Of a DNA stretch of 64,000 nt, positions 1 through 8,163 are shown in pieces. Under the pieces are notes generated by a model, which made no database searches, was not told the origin of the DNA, and worked only from the letters and a program-made list of their open reading frames with translations. Within the stretch, counting starts at the first letter, position 1, and every line of letters starts with the position of its first letter. Origin of the DNA: Pseudomonas sp. Bc-h (GTDB lineage: Bacteria; Pseudomonadota; Gammaproteobacteria; Pseudomonadales; Pseudomonadaceae); assembly GCF_002080045.1 (NCBI RefSeq), contig NZ_MUIN01000010.1:62001-126000 (forward strand). Direction: 5' to 3'. A program made the translations under genes and the position numbers.

Positions 1-372
1 TTCAGCGATGCCGCGAATTTCCAGGTACGTGGCGTTGATGTTTTCCCACATGTCCGCGGTAATGCGCCCACGCACTGCGTGGGCGCTGGCCCGCGCCGCG
101 CCCAGACAGCTGAAGATGCTGGCCGGGTTGCTGGCGTCCAGGGCGAAGAAATGCAGTAAGCGCTCGGCATGCAACTCGCCATGGCGCTCCAGATAATCGT
201 CCAGGGTTCCGGTGATCAGCAGAGGCATGGCGATTTCGTTGAGACCATCCCCGCGTCCGTCCTGAGGCATCAACGACAACGAGTAACTGACGTCCAGCAT
301 CCGCGCGAGGTTTTCCGCCCGCTCCAGGTACCGCGACATCCAATATAAATCCGAGGCAGTTCTACTTAGCAT
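1..372 (-). CDS. Alpha-E domain protein (3' end outside window)
   Basis: The frame reads leftward from ATG at 370-372 and runs off the window edge without a stop, so only the first 124 residues are seen. It begins MLSRTASDLYWMSRYLERAE, the typical opening of the alpha-E family. In known genomes this helical family is found with circularly permuted ATP-grasp and transglutaminase-like proteins in a presumed peptide synthesis or modification system of unknown product. The gene starts 12 bp after the stop of the upstream ATP-grasp gene, so the two are almost certainly one operon. Family assignment is firm; biochemical function is not known. Confidence 0.85.
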   Translation of the reverse strand, partial: MLSRTASDLYWMSRYLERAENLARMLDVSYSLSLMPQDGRGDGLNEIAMPLLITGTLDDYLERHGELHAERLLHFFALDASNPASIFSCLGAARASAHAVRGRITADMWENINATYLEIRGIAE

Positions 373-384
373 TGGCAGGCATCC

Positions 385-1794
385 TTAATCCTCGACCACC
401 CAGGTGTCCTTGGTTCCGCCACCCTGCGACGAGTTCACCACCAGCGACCCCTCGCGCAACGCAACGCGGGTGAGTCCGCCAGGAACGACGCGGGTTTCGC
501 GGCCAGACAGAACGAACGGGCGCAGGTCGATGTGTCGCGGGGCGATGCCGTTCTCGACGAAAGTAGGGCAAGTCGAGAGGGACAAAGTGGGTTGAGCGAT
601 GTACGCGTGTGGCTTGGCTTTCAGGCGAGCCCGAAATGATTCGATTTCGGCGGCCGTAGCTGCCGGGCCGACCAACATCCCGTAGCCGCCCGATCCCTGG
701 GTTTCCTTGACCACCAGATCGCCGAGGTTGGCCAGCACATGGGACAATTCTTCCGGCTTGCGGCATTGCCAGGTGGGCACGTTTTTCAGGATCGGCTCTT
801 CGTCGAGGTAGAAACGGATCATGTCAGTCACGAACGGGTAAACCGACTTGTCGTCGGCCACCCCGGTGCCGATGGCATTGGCCAGCACCACATGGCCCGA
901 GCGATAGGCCGAGAGCAGACCCGGCACGCCCAGCATCGAATCAGGATTGAACGCCAGCGGATCGAGGAACGCATCGTCGAGGCGGCGATAGATCACGTCG
1001 ACGGCCTTCGGCCCATCCGTGGTGCGCATGAACACTCGGTCATCACGCACGAACAGGTCCGCGCCTTCGACCAGTTCAACGCCCATTTCCCGCGCCAGAA
1101 ACGCATGCTCGAAGAACGCGCTGTTGAAGCGGCCAGGCGTCAGGACGACCACGCTCGGGTTGTCCAGCGGGCTGGAGCTTTTCAGCGTGTCGAGCAGCAG
1201 GTTCGGGTAGTGATCGATGGGAGCAATGCGTTGCGCGGCGAACAGCTCGGGGAACAGACGCATCATCATCTTGCGGTCTTCAAGCATGTAACTCACGCCG
1301 CTGGGGGTGCGCAAATTATCTTCGAGGACGTAATAGGTGCCGTCGCCATCACGCACCAGATCGACACCGGATATGTGCGAGTACAGGTCGCGATGAAGAT
1401 TCAGGCCCTGCATCGCCAACTGATATTGCTCGTTGGCGAGCACCTGTTCGGCGGGAATGATCCCTGCCTTGATGATGCGTTGATCGTGATACAAGTCGGC
1501 GAGAAACATGTTCAGCGCCTTGACGCGCTGAATGCAGCCGCGCTCGACCACTCGCCATTCGCTGGCGGGGATGCTGCGCGGAATCGTATCGAAGGGGATC
1601 AGACGCTCGGTCCCCTGCTCGTCACCGTACAGCGTGAAAGTAATCCCGGCGCGATGAAACAAAAGATCGGCCTCACGCCGACGCTGAGCCAGCAGCTCAG
1701 GTGGCGCTTCGCCCAGCCAGCGGGCGAATTCCCGATAATGCGGGCGGACCGAGCCGTCCACATCGTACATCTCATCATAAAAGGTGCGGATCAT
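385..1794 (-). CDS. Circularly permuted type 2 ATP-grasp protein
   Basis: A 469-residue protein starting MIRTFYDEMYDVDGSVRPHY, typical of circularly permuted type 2 ATP-grasp proteins. The family is predicted to form amide or peptide bonds using ATP; no substrate is established. The frame is open further upstream, but ATG 1794 is chosen because AAGGAG lies just before it and family members start there. Glycine-rich nucleotide-binding segments such as KETQGSGGYGM (about residue 360) are visible. It is followed after 12 bp by the alpha-E gene, the usual partner, and the third usual partner (a transglutaminase-like protein) would lie outside the window. Confidence 0.88.
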   Translation of the reverse strand: MIRTFYDEMYDVDGSVRPHYREFARWLGEAPPELLAQRRREADLLFHRAGITFTLYGDEQGTERLIPFDTIPRSIPASEWRVVERGCIQRVKALNMFLADLYHDQRIIKAGIIPAEQVLANEQYQLAMQGLNLHRDLYSHISGVDLVRDGDGTYYVLEDNLRTPSGVSYMLEDRKMMMRLFPELFAAQRIAPIDHYPNLLLDTLKSSSPLDNPSVVVLTPGRFNSAFFEHAFLAREMGVELVEGADLFVRDDRVFMRTTDGPKAVDVIYRRLDDAFLDPLAFNPDSMLGVPGLLSAYRSGHVVLANAIGTGVADDKSVYPFVTDMIRFYLDEEPILKNVPTWQCRKPEELSHVLANLGDLVVKETQGSGGYGMLVGPAATAAEIESFRARLKAKPHAYIAQPTLSLSTCPTFVENGIAPRHIDLRPFVLSGRETRVVPGGLTRVALREGSLVVNSSQGGGTKDTWVVED

Positions 1795-2029
1795 GCCGTA
1801 CTCCTTGTCACCATGGACACAAGGGCCTTCGCAAGGCCCGTGCCAGCGGCATAAACGCTTTAAAATCAATTGGTTGAATAAAACAGCAGAAGCCCCCGCA
1901 CCATTCCTGTGCAAGATGCGCTCTAACCAATTCTCCTACGCTTCAAAGAGAAGCGTCCCGCCGCAGAAAAAACTATCACCAGCATAGCCAGAGTTGATTT
2001 CCGGACAGGACTTTGTTTCCGGATAATCG

Positions 2030-2138
2030 CGCCATCAACCCAGATAGCCCGCTCCAGACTCGATGAGCGATGTTCATGTGTTATCGGATTCCCAACGAAA
2101 TTCCCTTTACGCCGCTCACACCCGAGCGGCTTTTTTTT
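2030..2138 (+). ncRNA. Candidate small RNA in the ATP-grasp/rraB intergenic region
   Basis: The 520 bp between the starts of two leftward genes ends, on the plus strand, in a textbook intrinsic terminator (2111-2138). No plus-strand protein gene precedes it. A -10-like GATAAT is at 2022-2027, which would place a transcript of roughly 105 nt from about 2030 to the U-run. The minus strand of the hairpin has no U-run, so the terminator does not serve the neighbouring genes. I cannot assign it to a named sRNA family. The 5' end is an estimate. Confidence 0.5.
2111..2138 (+). terminator. Intrinsic terminator of the candidate small RNA
   Basis: Perfect 7-bp stem GCCGCTC/GAGCGGC with a 6-nt loop followed by eight T on the plus strand. 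There is no U-run in the other direction. Confidence 0.85.
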
Positions 2139-2265
2139 GCCCCGTTTTTGGATTCGGGCTTGCGCCATGCCGAGGTCTGGCAAAGGCGTGAATTAGGTGC
2201 AGGCACCACGGAAGGGAGCTGACTCGCGATTGCGGTCACATGACGGGGTGTGTCTGTCGTCCGTC

Positions 2266-2291
2266 TTCGCGAGCAAGCGCCCTCCCACAGG
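2266..2291. repeat. Single REP-type element
   Basis: TTCGCGAGCAAGCGCCCTCC followed by CACAGG is one arm of the same palindromic family found as inverted pairs at 22351, 41917, 46095 and 61950. Here it is a singlet downstream of rraB. Confidence 0.7.
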
Positions 2292-2314
2292 CTTTATATA
2301 GCCGAGCGTCAATA

Positions 2315-2653
2315 TCAATGCAGCCGCTTGATCTCCTGCTTCACGCCCCATCCTTCAACCTCACCGTCGAGCCCCAGGATCGCGGTTTGAAAGTCCTGCT
2401 CGAAATCTCCTATTCCGTCGTAAGTGGCGTACATGATTTTGCTTAATTGCAGGTGCCACGCCCCGTCCTCTCGGGCGTTGATCTGGGTATTTAGGGATTC
2501 GCCACGAAACTTTTCGGCGGCCTGGCGCGCACGTTCCTCATCCGGAAACACGGCATAGAACTCGATGGGGTGGATACGTGCGAAGTCAAAACCGCCTTCT
2601 TTCATGCGGCGCAGTACGTGACTGCTGATGTCTTCTTGATAGGTCGTGCTCAT
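2315..2653 (-). CDS. rraB: Ribonuclease E inhibitor RraB
   Basis: A 112-residue acidic protein starting MSTTYQEDISSHVLRRMKEG and containing the FPDEERARQAAEKF segment and the C-terminal GWGVKQE motif of RraB proteins. In E. coli RraB binds the C-terminal scaffold of RNase E and changes its activity and degradosome composition. The start is supported by GAGGA 7 nt upstream. It is a single gene with no obvious operon partner. The name follows the family; activity against Pseudomonas RNase E is inferred. Confidence 0.85.
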   Translation of the reverse strand: MSTTYQEDISSHVLRRMKEGGFDFARIHPIEFYAVFPDEERARQAAEKFRGESLNTQINAREDGAWHLQLSKIMYATYDGIGDFEQDFQTAILGLDGEVEGWGVKQEIKRLH

Positions 2654-2904
2654 GAAACGTCCTCCTATGCAACGATAGATAGAGTTTCAACGATCCCTGA
2701 ACGCCCCTCGGACGGGACGTCGAGCGACAGTTCATCTGTCGCCCGGGACTCAAGCATGTCGCTGACAAGGCCGGTGCTGCTTTTACAAACCGGGCATCTA
2801 TACGCGAGCTGGGTCGGGTAGATGCTTCACCGGCCTCATTTGCAGACTACGCCCATTGCTGGCGTGTTGCCAATTGGCAGATGGGGGTGATTGCCGAGGT
2901 TTTT
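2654..2904. other. Intergenic, no gene seen
   Basis: This 251-bp stretch between two leftward genes has no convincing frame with a ribosome-binding site and no clear terminator. It presumably carries the rraB promoter. Confidence 0.4.
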
Positions 2905-3141
2905 TCATGAAGCCTCGACGATGGAAATGATCTGTACCGCGTTCTGTTCCTTGAGTGTCTTGACCGTGGGTTCTAGTGTTCGGCCATCCAGGTCATTGAG
3001 ATCAAGGTCATTGGTGACCGGGAACAGGCGCGGACGCAGACATTGAGCAGCCTCCTCCTCACTGGGACGGTGCTCGAGTTCAAGATCGAGGGTCTGCTGC
3101 ACACCTTCTTTATCCAGAAACGAAATAGTCCAGACTTTCAT
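2905..3141 (-). CDS. Conserved small hypothetical protein
   Basis: A 78-residue acidic protein starting MKVWTISFLDKEGVQQTLDL, with no signal peptide or membrane segment. ATG 3141 is preceded by GAGGAG at 7-nt spacing; a TTG one codon upstream is less likely. The alternating hydrophobic N-terminal strand suggests a small beta-rich cytoplasmic protein. I do not recognise a named domain. It is followed by an intergenic region containing the terminator of the next gene on the same strand. Confidence 0.7.
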   Translation of the reverse strand: MKVWTISFLDKEGVQQTLDLELEHRPSEEEAAQCLRPRLFPVTNDLDLNDLDGRTLEPTVKTLKEQNAVQIISIVEAS

Positions 3142-3275
3142 CAATGTCTCCTCAGTCAGGCCGGGAGCCGGCCTACCGAAATCGGACTGTGGATTTTTGG
3201 CATTCGTTCAACGTTTTTGCCGGTGCTGAGTCGAGCATTCCTGCAAACGTCCAGATCCCCTGGAAGTCTGCGCAA

Positions 3276-3302
3276 CAAAAAAAAGAGGCCCCAAAGGGCC
3301 TC
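3276..3302 (-). terminator. Intrinsic terminator after the LTA synthase-like gene
   Basis: Stem GAGGCCC/GGGCCTC with a 4-nt loop; read leftward it is followed by a run of eight T. It lies about 20 nt beyond the stop codon of the sulfatase gene. Confidence 0.85.
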
Positions 3303-3323
3303 TTGTTTCATGCAGTCAAAAAC

Positions 3324-5393
3324 CTAAGGCTTGGCGTCCTTAACCCCCGCCGTGTTATCCAGCAGGCTCTTGGTCGCGGTCTGCAGGAAGCTATCCAGCT
3401 TCTTGCGCAACTCGGCGACGTCCGGCGCATTCGGCATCACCTCGGCGTGCGGCTTGGTCCCCAGCGCGTAGCTATAAACCTTCGGCTCCATGTCCTTGGG
3501 CTCGATCAGAATCCGATCACCCGTCACCAGCGCAACTGTCTGCTCGCTGCCCGACGGCTTGATCACACCAAAGCCCAGATCGCCCGCAGGCAGGTTCAGC
3601 AGGTCACGACCCCAGCACTGATGCACCGTGTCGCCGCCGAGACGACCCATGATGGTCGGCACGATATCGATCTGAGTACCGACGATGCTGCTGCGCTTGC
3701 CGAACTTGTCCTGCAGGCCCGGCGCGATCATCAGCATCGGTACATTGAAACGACCCAGGTCCATCTCGGTGATCTGCTCGTTGTTACCGAAACCATGGTC
3801 ACCGACCACCACGAACAGCGTGTCCTTGTAGTAAGGCTCTTTCTTGGCCTTCTCGAAGAACTGCCCCAGCGCCCAGTCTGAATAACGCATGGCGGTCAGG
3901 TGTTCATCCAGCGTCCCGTGACCGGTCACGCGCTCCACCGGCAGGTTGGCGGGCAAGGCGTATGGCGTGTGGTTGGACAGGGTCTGCAACAAGGCATAGA
4001 ACGGCTTGCCCTTGGCTTCGCGAGCCTTCAGCTCCTGTGCGCCACGGTCGAACATGTCCTGGTCGGAAACACCCCAGGTCGGGTCCGAGAACACCGGATT
4101 GACGAAGTCGTTGCGACCGATGAAGTTGGTCATGCCCTGGTTGCTGAAGAACCCGGACTGGTTGTCCCACGCGAAGTCGCCGTTGTACACGTACACGTCG
4201 TCATATTTACGCGCACTCAGCAACTGCGGCAGGCCCGACAGCTTGTGGCTGCCTTCAGGAGTCTGCATCAGGTATTCGAAGCCCGGCAGGTTCGGGAAGC
4301 ACGCCATGGTGGCGAACATGCCCTGGTGGGTGTGCGTACCGTTGGAGAAGAAGTGATCGAACAGCAGACCTTCTTCAGACAGCTTGTCGAAATACGGGGT
4401 GATGTTGGATTCGTCGCCCAGCGCACCCACCGAGTGGCCTGCGAAGCTTTCCATGAGGATCACCACGACGTTCTTGATCGGCAGCGTATTGCTTTCTGGC
4501 GGGGTGAATTCACGACGCACCGCAGCGCTGTCCGGGTCGACCAGTTTGTCGTTGGCCGTCAGCAGCATGTCACGCACGGTCTGCTGAGCCTCGGGCTGCG
4601 GCAGGGTAGCTTTCCAGATGTTGTCGCGGTCTTCGGACATCCGGCTCTTCGCCGCGGCGATCAGCGTCAACGTGCCGTTCAAGCCCAGCGTGTTGGCGAA
4701 GTTCGATTCAGTGGTGTAGGCATCACCCCAACGCAGTGGCGGACCCTGACGCAGCGTGCCGCGAGCGGCAACCACCGCAATCAGCAGACACACCACGAAG
4801 ACGCCGATGCGAGTGTACCAGGGCGCTACCACGCGGTTGCTGGAACTGCCGATATTGAAACCGCCGCGAGGACGGGTCAGGCGATCGATGCCCTTGAACA
4901 CCAGACTCAGCAGCCAGGTGAGCAACACCCACGCCAACAGATAACGAACGACGGGGTAGCCGTACCAGATCATGCTCAGTACGGTCTTCGGGTCTTCCTT
5001 GACGTACTGAAACACCAGACCGTTCAGGCGTTGATGGAATTCCCGGTAGAAATCCATCTCCATCAGGCCGAAGAACGTGGTGAGGCTGGCGACCAAGGTC
5101 AGCCAGAAACGGAATATCCCGCGTGCGGCCATCAACCGTGCGCTGAACAGGGCCAGCAGCAGCGGGATCAGGATGTAGACCACCAGACGCAAGTCGAAAC
5201 GCAGGCCGTTGCCGAACGCCTCGATGAACGTCGAGGCCGGCGTCGCGCCGATCCCCTCGCGGTTGTAGACCAGCAGCGCAACGCGCAACAGGGTGTACAG
5301 GACCATCAGCGCCAGGCCACTCAACAGCGTGTAAGCCAGGTGCGATTTGACGGTAGGTTGCGGCGCGCGCGCCGGGGCGTCCGTTTTGGCCAT
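3324..5393 (-). CDS. LTA synthase family membrane sulfatase
   Basis: A 689-residue protein with about five N-terminal transmembrane helices (roughly residues 18-215), then a periplasmic alkaline phosphatase/sulfatase-fold domain. VVVILMESFAGHSVGALGDE carries the first metal-ligand region, SNGTHTHQGMF the probable catalytic threonine, and VVGDHGFGN the C-terminal metal-binding GDHG. The family transfers phosphoglycerol head groups onto glycans or teichoic acids; in Gram-negatives the related OpgB modifies periplasmic glucans. The substrate cannot be read from the sequence. It appears monocistronic, with its own terminator. Confidence 0.85.
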   Translation of the reverse strand: MAKTDAPARAPQPTVKSHLAYTLLSGLALMVLYTLLRVALLVYNREGIGATPASTFIEAFGNGLRFDLRLVVYILIPLLLALFSARLMAARGIFRFWLTLVASLTTFFGLMEMDFYREFHQRLNGLVFQYVKEDPKTVLSMIWYGYPVVRYLLAWVLLTWLLSLVFKGIDRLTRPRGGFNIGSSSNRVVAPWYTRIGVFVVCLLIAVVAARGTLRQGPPLRWGDAYTTESNFANTLGLNGTLTLIAAAKSRMSEDRDNIWKATLPQPEAQQTVRDMLLTANDKLVDPDSAAVRREFTPPESNTLPIKNVVVILMESFAGHSVGALGDESNITPYFDKLSEEGLLFDHFFSNGTHTHQGMFATMACFPNLPGFEYLMQTPEGSHKLSGLPQLLSARKYDDVYVYNGDFAWDNQSGFFSNQGMTNFIGRNDFVNPVFSDPTWGVSDQDMFDRGAQELKAREAKGKPFYALLQTLSNHTPYALPANLPVERVTGHGTLDEHLTAMRYSDWALGQFFEKAKKEPYYKDTLFVVVGDHGFGNNEQITEMDLGRFNVPMLMIAPGLQDKFGKRSSIVGTQIDIVPTIMGRLGGDTVHQCWGRDLLNLPAGDLGFGVIKPSGSEQTVALVTGDRILIEPKDMEPKVYSYALGTKPHAEVMPNAPDVAELRKKLDSFLQTATKSLLDNTAGVKDAKP

Positions 5394-5888
5394 GTGTTGT
5401 AGGATCCGTTGGATTCAGGTTTAAGTTCAAAAAGCCGGTGCGCCCGGTGACGTCGAAACGCCGGCCTGGGTCGCGGGGGGCAAATATTACGTGATCGCCT
5501 GCTGTTTACCACCAATGAGCCGCATTCTTCATGGGCGATTGGGGTAAATACCTGGCATAGGGCGATTCCATGGTGTCAAGCGATGGGGATTTTCCAGAAA
5601 AAGCAGTGAAAATTCCGTTGTTTTGGCGAGGTTCAAATATTTGCTTACAAAGACACTTCTGCTGCCGCCATTTAAAGAATCGGCTGTACAAAACAGGCGC
5701 GTATTCGATCGCCTCAAACACCTTCGGCGCATGCTCTCGCCCTGCCCCATTCAGCCGATGTTACGCATACAAAACAGAGGCGCTATCGAAGGGGTTCAAA
5801 GGATGGGAGTGTCCACTGCAAGCCCCAATAAAAACGCCTGATTGCCAGCAGGCAATCAGGCGTCGGTATTCTGAAGCCTTGTGACACT
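5394..5888. other. 495-bp intergenic region
   Basis: A relatively AT-rich region (notably about 5600-5720) upstream of the leftward LTA synthase-like gene, presumably holding its promoter. Apart from the terminator at 5830-5862 I see no gene with a credible ribosome-binding site. Confidence 0.4.
5830..5862 (-). terminator. Strong intrinsic terminator after the PLDc_N gene
   Basis: Perfect 12-bp stem CGCCTGATTGCC/GGCAATCAGGCG with an AGCA loop, followed leftward by TTTTTATT. It lies just beyond the stop of the small membrane protein gene. Confidence 0.85.
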
Positions 5889-6080
5889 CTAGATTCGGAC
5901 GTTGCCTCGTGGACCCGCGATAGCCCAGATGATCAGACCCAAGACCGGCAGCAGCACGATCAGCAGGACCCAGAGAATCTTCATTCCGGTCTCGGCGCCG
6001 CTCTTCAAGACATTGATGATCGCCCAGATGTCGAGGGCCAGAATGATCAGTCCAATCAGACCATTAAAGGTGGAACCCAT
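5889..6080 (-). CDS. PLDc_N domain small membrane protein
   Basis: A 63-residue protein starting MGSTFNGLIGLIILALDIWA with two hydrophobic helices (about 5-25 and 34-55) and the IWAIAGPRG ending typical of PLDc_N-type proteins. This domain anchors cardiolipin synthases, but free-standing copies have no defined activity. The start at 6080 is supported by AAGGAG; the frame extends ten codons upstream without a ribosome-binding site. Confidence 0.8.
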   Translation of the reverse strand: MGSTFNGLIGLIILALDIWAIINVLKSGAETGMKILWVLLIVLLPVLGLIIWAIAGPRGNVRI

Positions 6081-6180
6081 GGTGTTGCTCCTTATTGAAG
6101 GCTTGCCCACTTAGGAGTCATACCGCTCGACGAGGGTTCCGTGGGTCGGAAGGGATATTTCACACTGCCACAGCGTGACC

Positions 6181-6705
6181 TCAGCCCTGCGCTTTCAACG
6201 CATCGAGCGCAGGCTCGATGAGGATCCCGAGTTCGACACCCAGCGCCATGACTCGCGCCTGATCATTGCCGTAGACCAGCACGGTCTGCAGCTCGTCGTC
6301 CAGCGGCTCACTGAGGTTCATCAGTACGTAACCGCCCATTTCCCTGTTCATGCTGCCGAGCTGAATCTGGATCCGGTTCAGCGCGGTCAGTGGTTCGGTC
6401 TTGGCCAGTTGTTTGGGCTTGATATTGAAGCTGACGTCAGGCCCGAACGAGGCGGTGATTTCAGAAAACAAGTCCATGTAGGTATCGGCCTGGAACATCA
6501 CGGTTTCCGGGAGGCTGCCCACCACGATCCACTCGCCCAGAGGAATGGGGAAGCTGTCGTCGTAATTGATATCCGGGTTGGCGGCCAGAAAGGCGTCGGG
6601 ATCGGCGTAGGCCTGAGCGGCCTCGTCGGCAATCTTTTCGATTTCCTCGTCAGTCATGCAGCCGGAGCTGATCTTGCTGATGAATTCGATGAGGGAGGCT
6701 TTCAT
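6181..6705 (-). CDS. Conserved hypothetical protein, next to ankyrin gene
   Basis: A 174-residue acidic soluble protein starting MKASLIEFISKISSGCMTDE. No signal peptide or membrane segment is visible. It has an N-terminal helical part (1-45) and a mixed alpha/beta remainder. I do not recognise a named family. It lies 66 bp downstream of the ankyrin-repeat gene on the same strand, so the two may be co-transcribed. Confidence 0.7.
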   Translation of the reverse strand: MKASLIEFISKISSGCMTDEEIEKIADEAAQAYADPDAFLAANPDINYDDSFPIPLGEWIVVGSLPETVMFQADTYMDLFSEITASFGPDVSFNIKPKQLAKTEPLTALNRIQIQLGSMNREMGGYVLMNLSEPLDDELQTVLVYGNDQARVMALGVELGILIEPALDALKAQG

Positions 6706-6771
6706 GGCGATGTATCCGGGGGAAAAACAAGGCGCGAAGGATAGCCGGAAATCCCTCGCGCCTCTATCGCT

Positions 6772-7308
6772 TCACACGCCCAGACGGGTCAGCTGCTCGG
6801 CCGTCTCAGTGGCGCCCATGGTTTGCGCGGCCATCAGCGGCGTGACGCCCTTGGCATCTTTGACATGTGGGTCGGCGCCTTTGGAAATCAGGTAATCGAC
6901 AATCGCGGTTCGGTTGAACATCGCTGCCATCATCAATGCAGTACGGCCATCCGCTCCCGCCCCTTCAACGTCTGCACCGCCTTCCACCAGAATCCGCACC
7001 ACCTCCAGATCGCCTTTGAAAGCGGCTCCGGCAATCGGGCTCTGGCCATTGTCGTTGCGTATTTCGGGGTCGGCCTTGTGTTTCAGCAGCACACTGACTG
7101 CAGCCTGGTGGCCGTGATAGCTGGCGAGCATCAACAATGTGTCGCCCTTGTGGTTGCGCAGATTGGGGGTCAGGCCGTTTTCCAGCAGACGATCCAGCAT
7201 CTGTGCGTCGCCCGCTCTCGCCCGGTCGAATACCTGCTCGGCGAATTCCAGCGCCTCTTCATCGGTCATCCGCGTGGCGGAAGCTGTGGGTTTCGGGGCG
7301 TCAGACAT
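6772..7308 (-). CDS. Ankyrin repeat protein
   Basis: A 178-residue cytoplasmic protein with about four ankyrin repeats (residues ~45-175), recognised by recurring G-T-L-M-A-[AS] and GADP-type turns such as KGDTLLMLASYHGH and DGRTALMMAAMFNR. Ankyrin repeats mediate protein binding; in Pseudomonas a similar single-domain protein (AnkB) supports the periplasmic catalase KatB, but no catalase lies here and this protein has no signal peptide. ATG 7308 is chosen because AGGAGTG precedes it. The 174-residue gene follows. Confidence 0.85.
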   Translation of the reverse strand: MSDAPKPTASATRMTDEEALEFAEQVFDRARAGDAQMLDRLLENGLTPNLRNHKGDTLLMLASYHGHQAAVSVLLKHKADPEIRNDNGQSPIAGAAFKGDLEVVRILVEGGADVEGAGADGRTALMMAAMFNRTAIVDYLISKGADPHVKDAKGVTPLMAAQTMGATETAEQLTRLGV

Positions 7309-7694
7309 TGCATCACTCCTGTAGCGCCGCAACGGGCGCGCATCATCGATCATTGTTTCGCGGAAATTTTCAGAGGCGCATGCCGTTGACGAAGTTCCGC
7401 TGAAGGCGCCAACAATGGCAGTTCGAGCCTATGTTAAGCCAGAAAACCTTTTCGATTATCCCGATAGAAAAACGCCGCCGATCGACTCCGCGAAAAATCT
7501 GTGGAACACCATGAAATAAATTCCGGATACCGCTGTCTGAGATTTCAACGATTCCTCGTTTTCTCCCATTAGCTCCCTCCCTCTCCGGCAAAATGCAGGA
7601 TGCCCGATGGCCATTCTTGCAAAATGCACGAAAGCAAAAATTCTCTTATTTTCTAACGTGTTGATTCATAAGGGATTTAATCGTTTTCAAATAC
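7309..7694. other. Intergenic region between ankyrin and DUF3509 genes
   Basis: About 390 bp between divergently oriented genes, markedly AT-rich around 7610-7690. It should carry the ankyrin gene promoter on the minus strand and sequences upstream of the sigma-54-type promoter, where an enhancer-binding protein could act. No further gene is seen. Confidence 0.4.
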
Positions 7695-7710
7695 TGGCAC
7701 AGTCACTGCA
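7695..7710 (+). promoter_or_regulatory. Sigma-54 type promoter for the DUF3509 gene
   Basis: TGGCACAGTCACTGCA matches the RpoN consensus TGGCAC-N5-TTGCA at all but one position and has the required GG-N10-GC spacing (GG 7696-7697, GC 7708-7709). It lies 47 bp before the chosen start codon, correctly oriented. Confidence 0.7.
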
Positions 7711-7756
7711 CTAGTTCTTCCAAGCTTGTTATCACTGAGCAATGGAGCCGCTAGAC

Positions 7757-8035
7757 ATGACTTTCATCCAAGAAAAATTCGCTTCCGTATTTTCCGATTT
7801 CGAAGTCACCACCCAACCGCGTCCGGACGGTGGCTTGCTGTTGTCGCTGCGCAATGGTGAGGGCAAACAGATCCGTCGCTCGGTGTCTTATGCCCAATTG
7901 CATACGCCGGTTCAGCTGGAATGGGTGATCAGCGCCATCCGCCGCGACCTCGCGGCTCAGGCCAGTGAACTGCCGGCCATCTCGATGCTGCAAAGCCAAC
8001 ACCGTTTCGATCTGCCGACGTATCACACCCGTTAA
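7757..8035 (+). CDS. DUF3509 domain protein
   Basis: A 92-residue protein starting MTFIQEKFASVFSDFEVTTQ, the characteristic opening of DUF3509 proteins, which are widespread in Pseudomonas and have no known function. An ATG at 7742 in the same frame is less likely because ATGGAG itself resembles the ribosome-binding site for ATG 7757. No membrane segment or signal is visible. A sigma-54-type promoter lies upstream and an intrinsic terminator downstream, so it is probably a single-gene unit under RpoN control. Confidence 0.85.
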   Translation: MTFIQEKFASVFSDFEVTTQPRPDGGLLLSLRNGEGKQIRRSVSYAQLHTPVQLEWVISAIRRDLAAQASELPAISMLQSQHRFDLPTYHTR

Positions 8036-8086
8036 TGGCAAGCGTTGCCGATTACCCCCGCACCACTTGAAGCATCCCTTGTAGAT

Positions 8087-8122
8087 ACCGCGATAGCCTT
8101 CACTGCCATCGCGGTTTTTTTT
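8087..8122 (+). terminator. Intrinsic terminator after DUF3509 gene
   Basis: 8-bp stem ACCGCGAT/ATCGCGGT with a 13-nt loop, followed by eight T on the plus strand. Confidence 0.8.
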
Positions 8123-8163
8123 GCCTGCCTTCGAATCCGACGGTTGTCGGGCCATCGGTCGGG

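Noticed and set aside
2030..2138. Naming the candidate small RNA as RgsA or another known Pseudomonas sRNA
   Set aside because: I could not recall a reliable sequence match, and the gene neighbourhood differs from that of rgsA, so no name is given.
3900..5402. 500-codon plus-strand open frame
   Set aside because: It lies antisense to the LTA synthase-like gene, has no ribosome-binding site, and reads as a Arg/Gln/His-rich shadow typical of GC-rich DNA.
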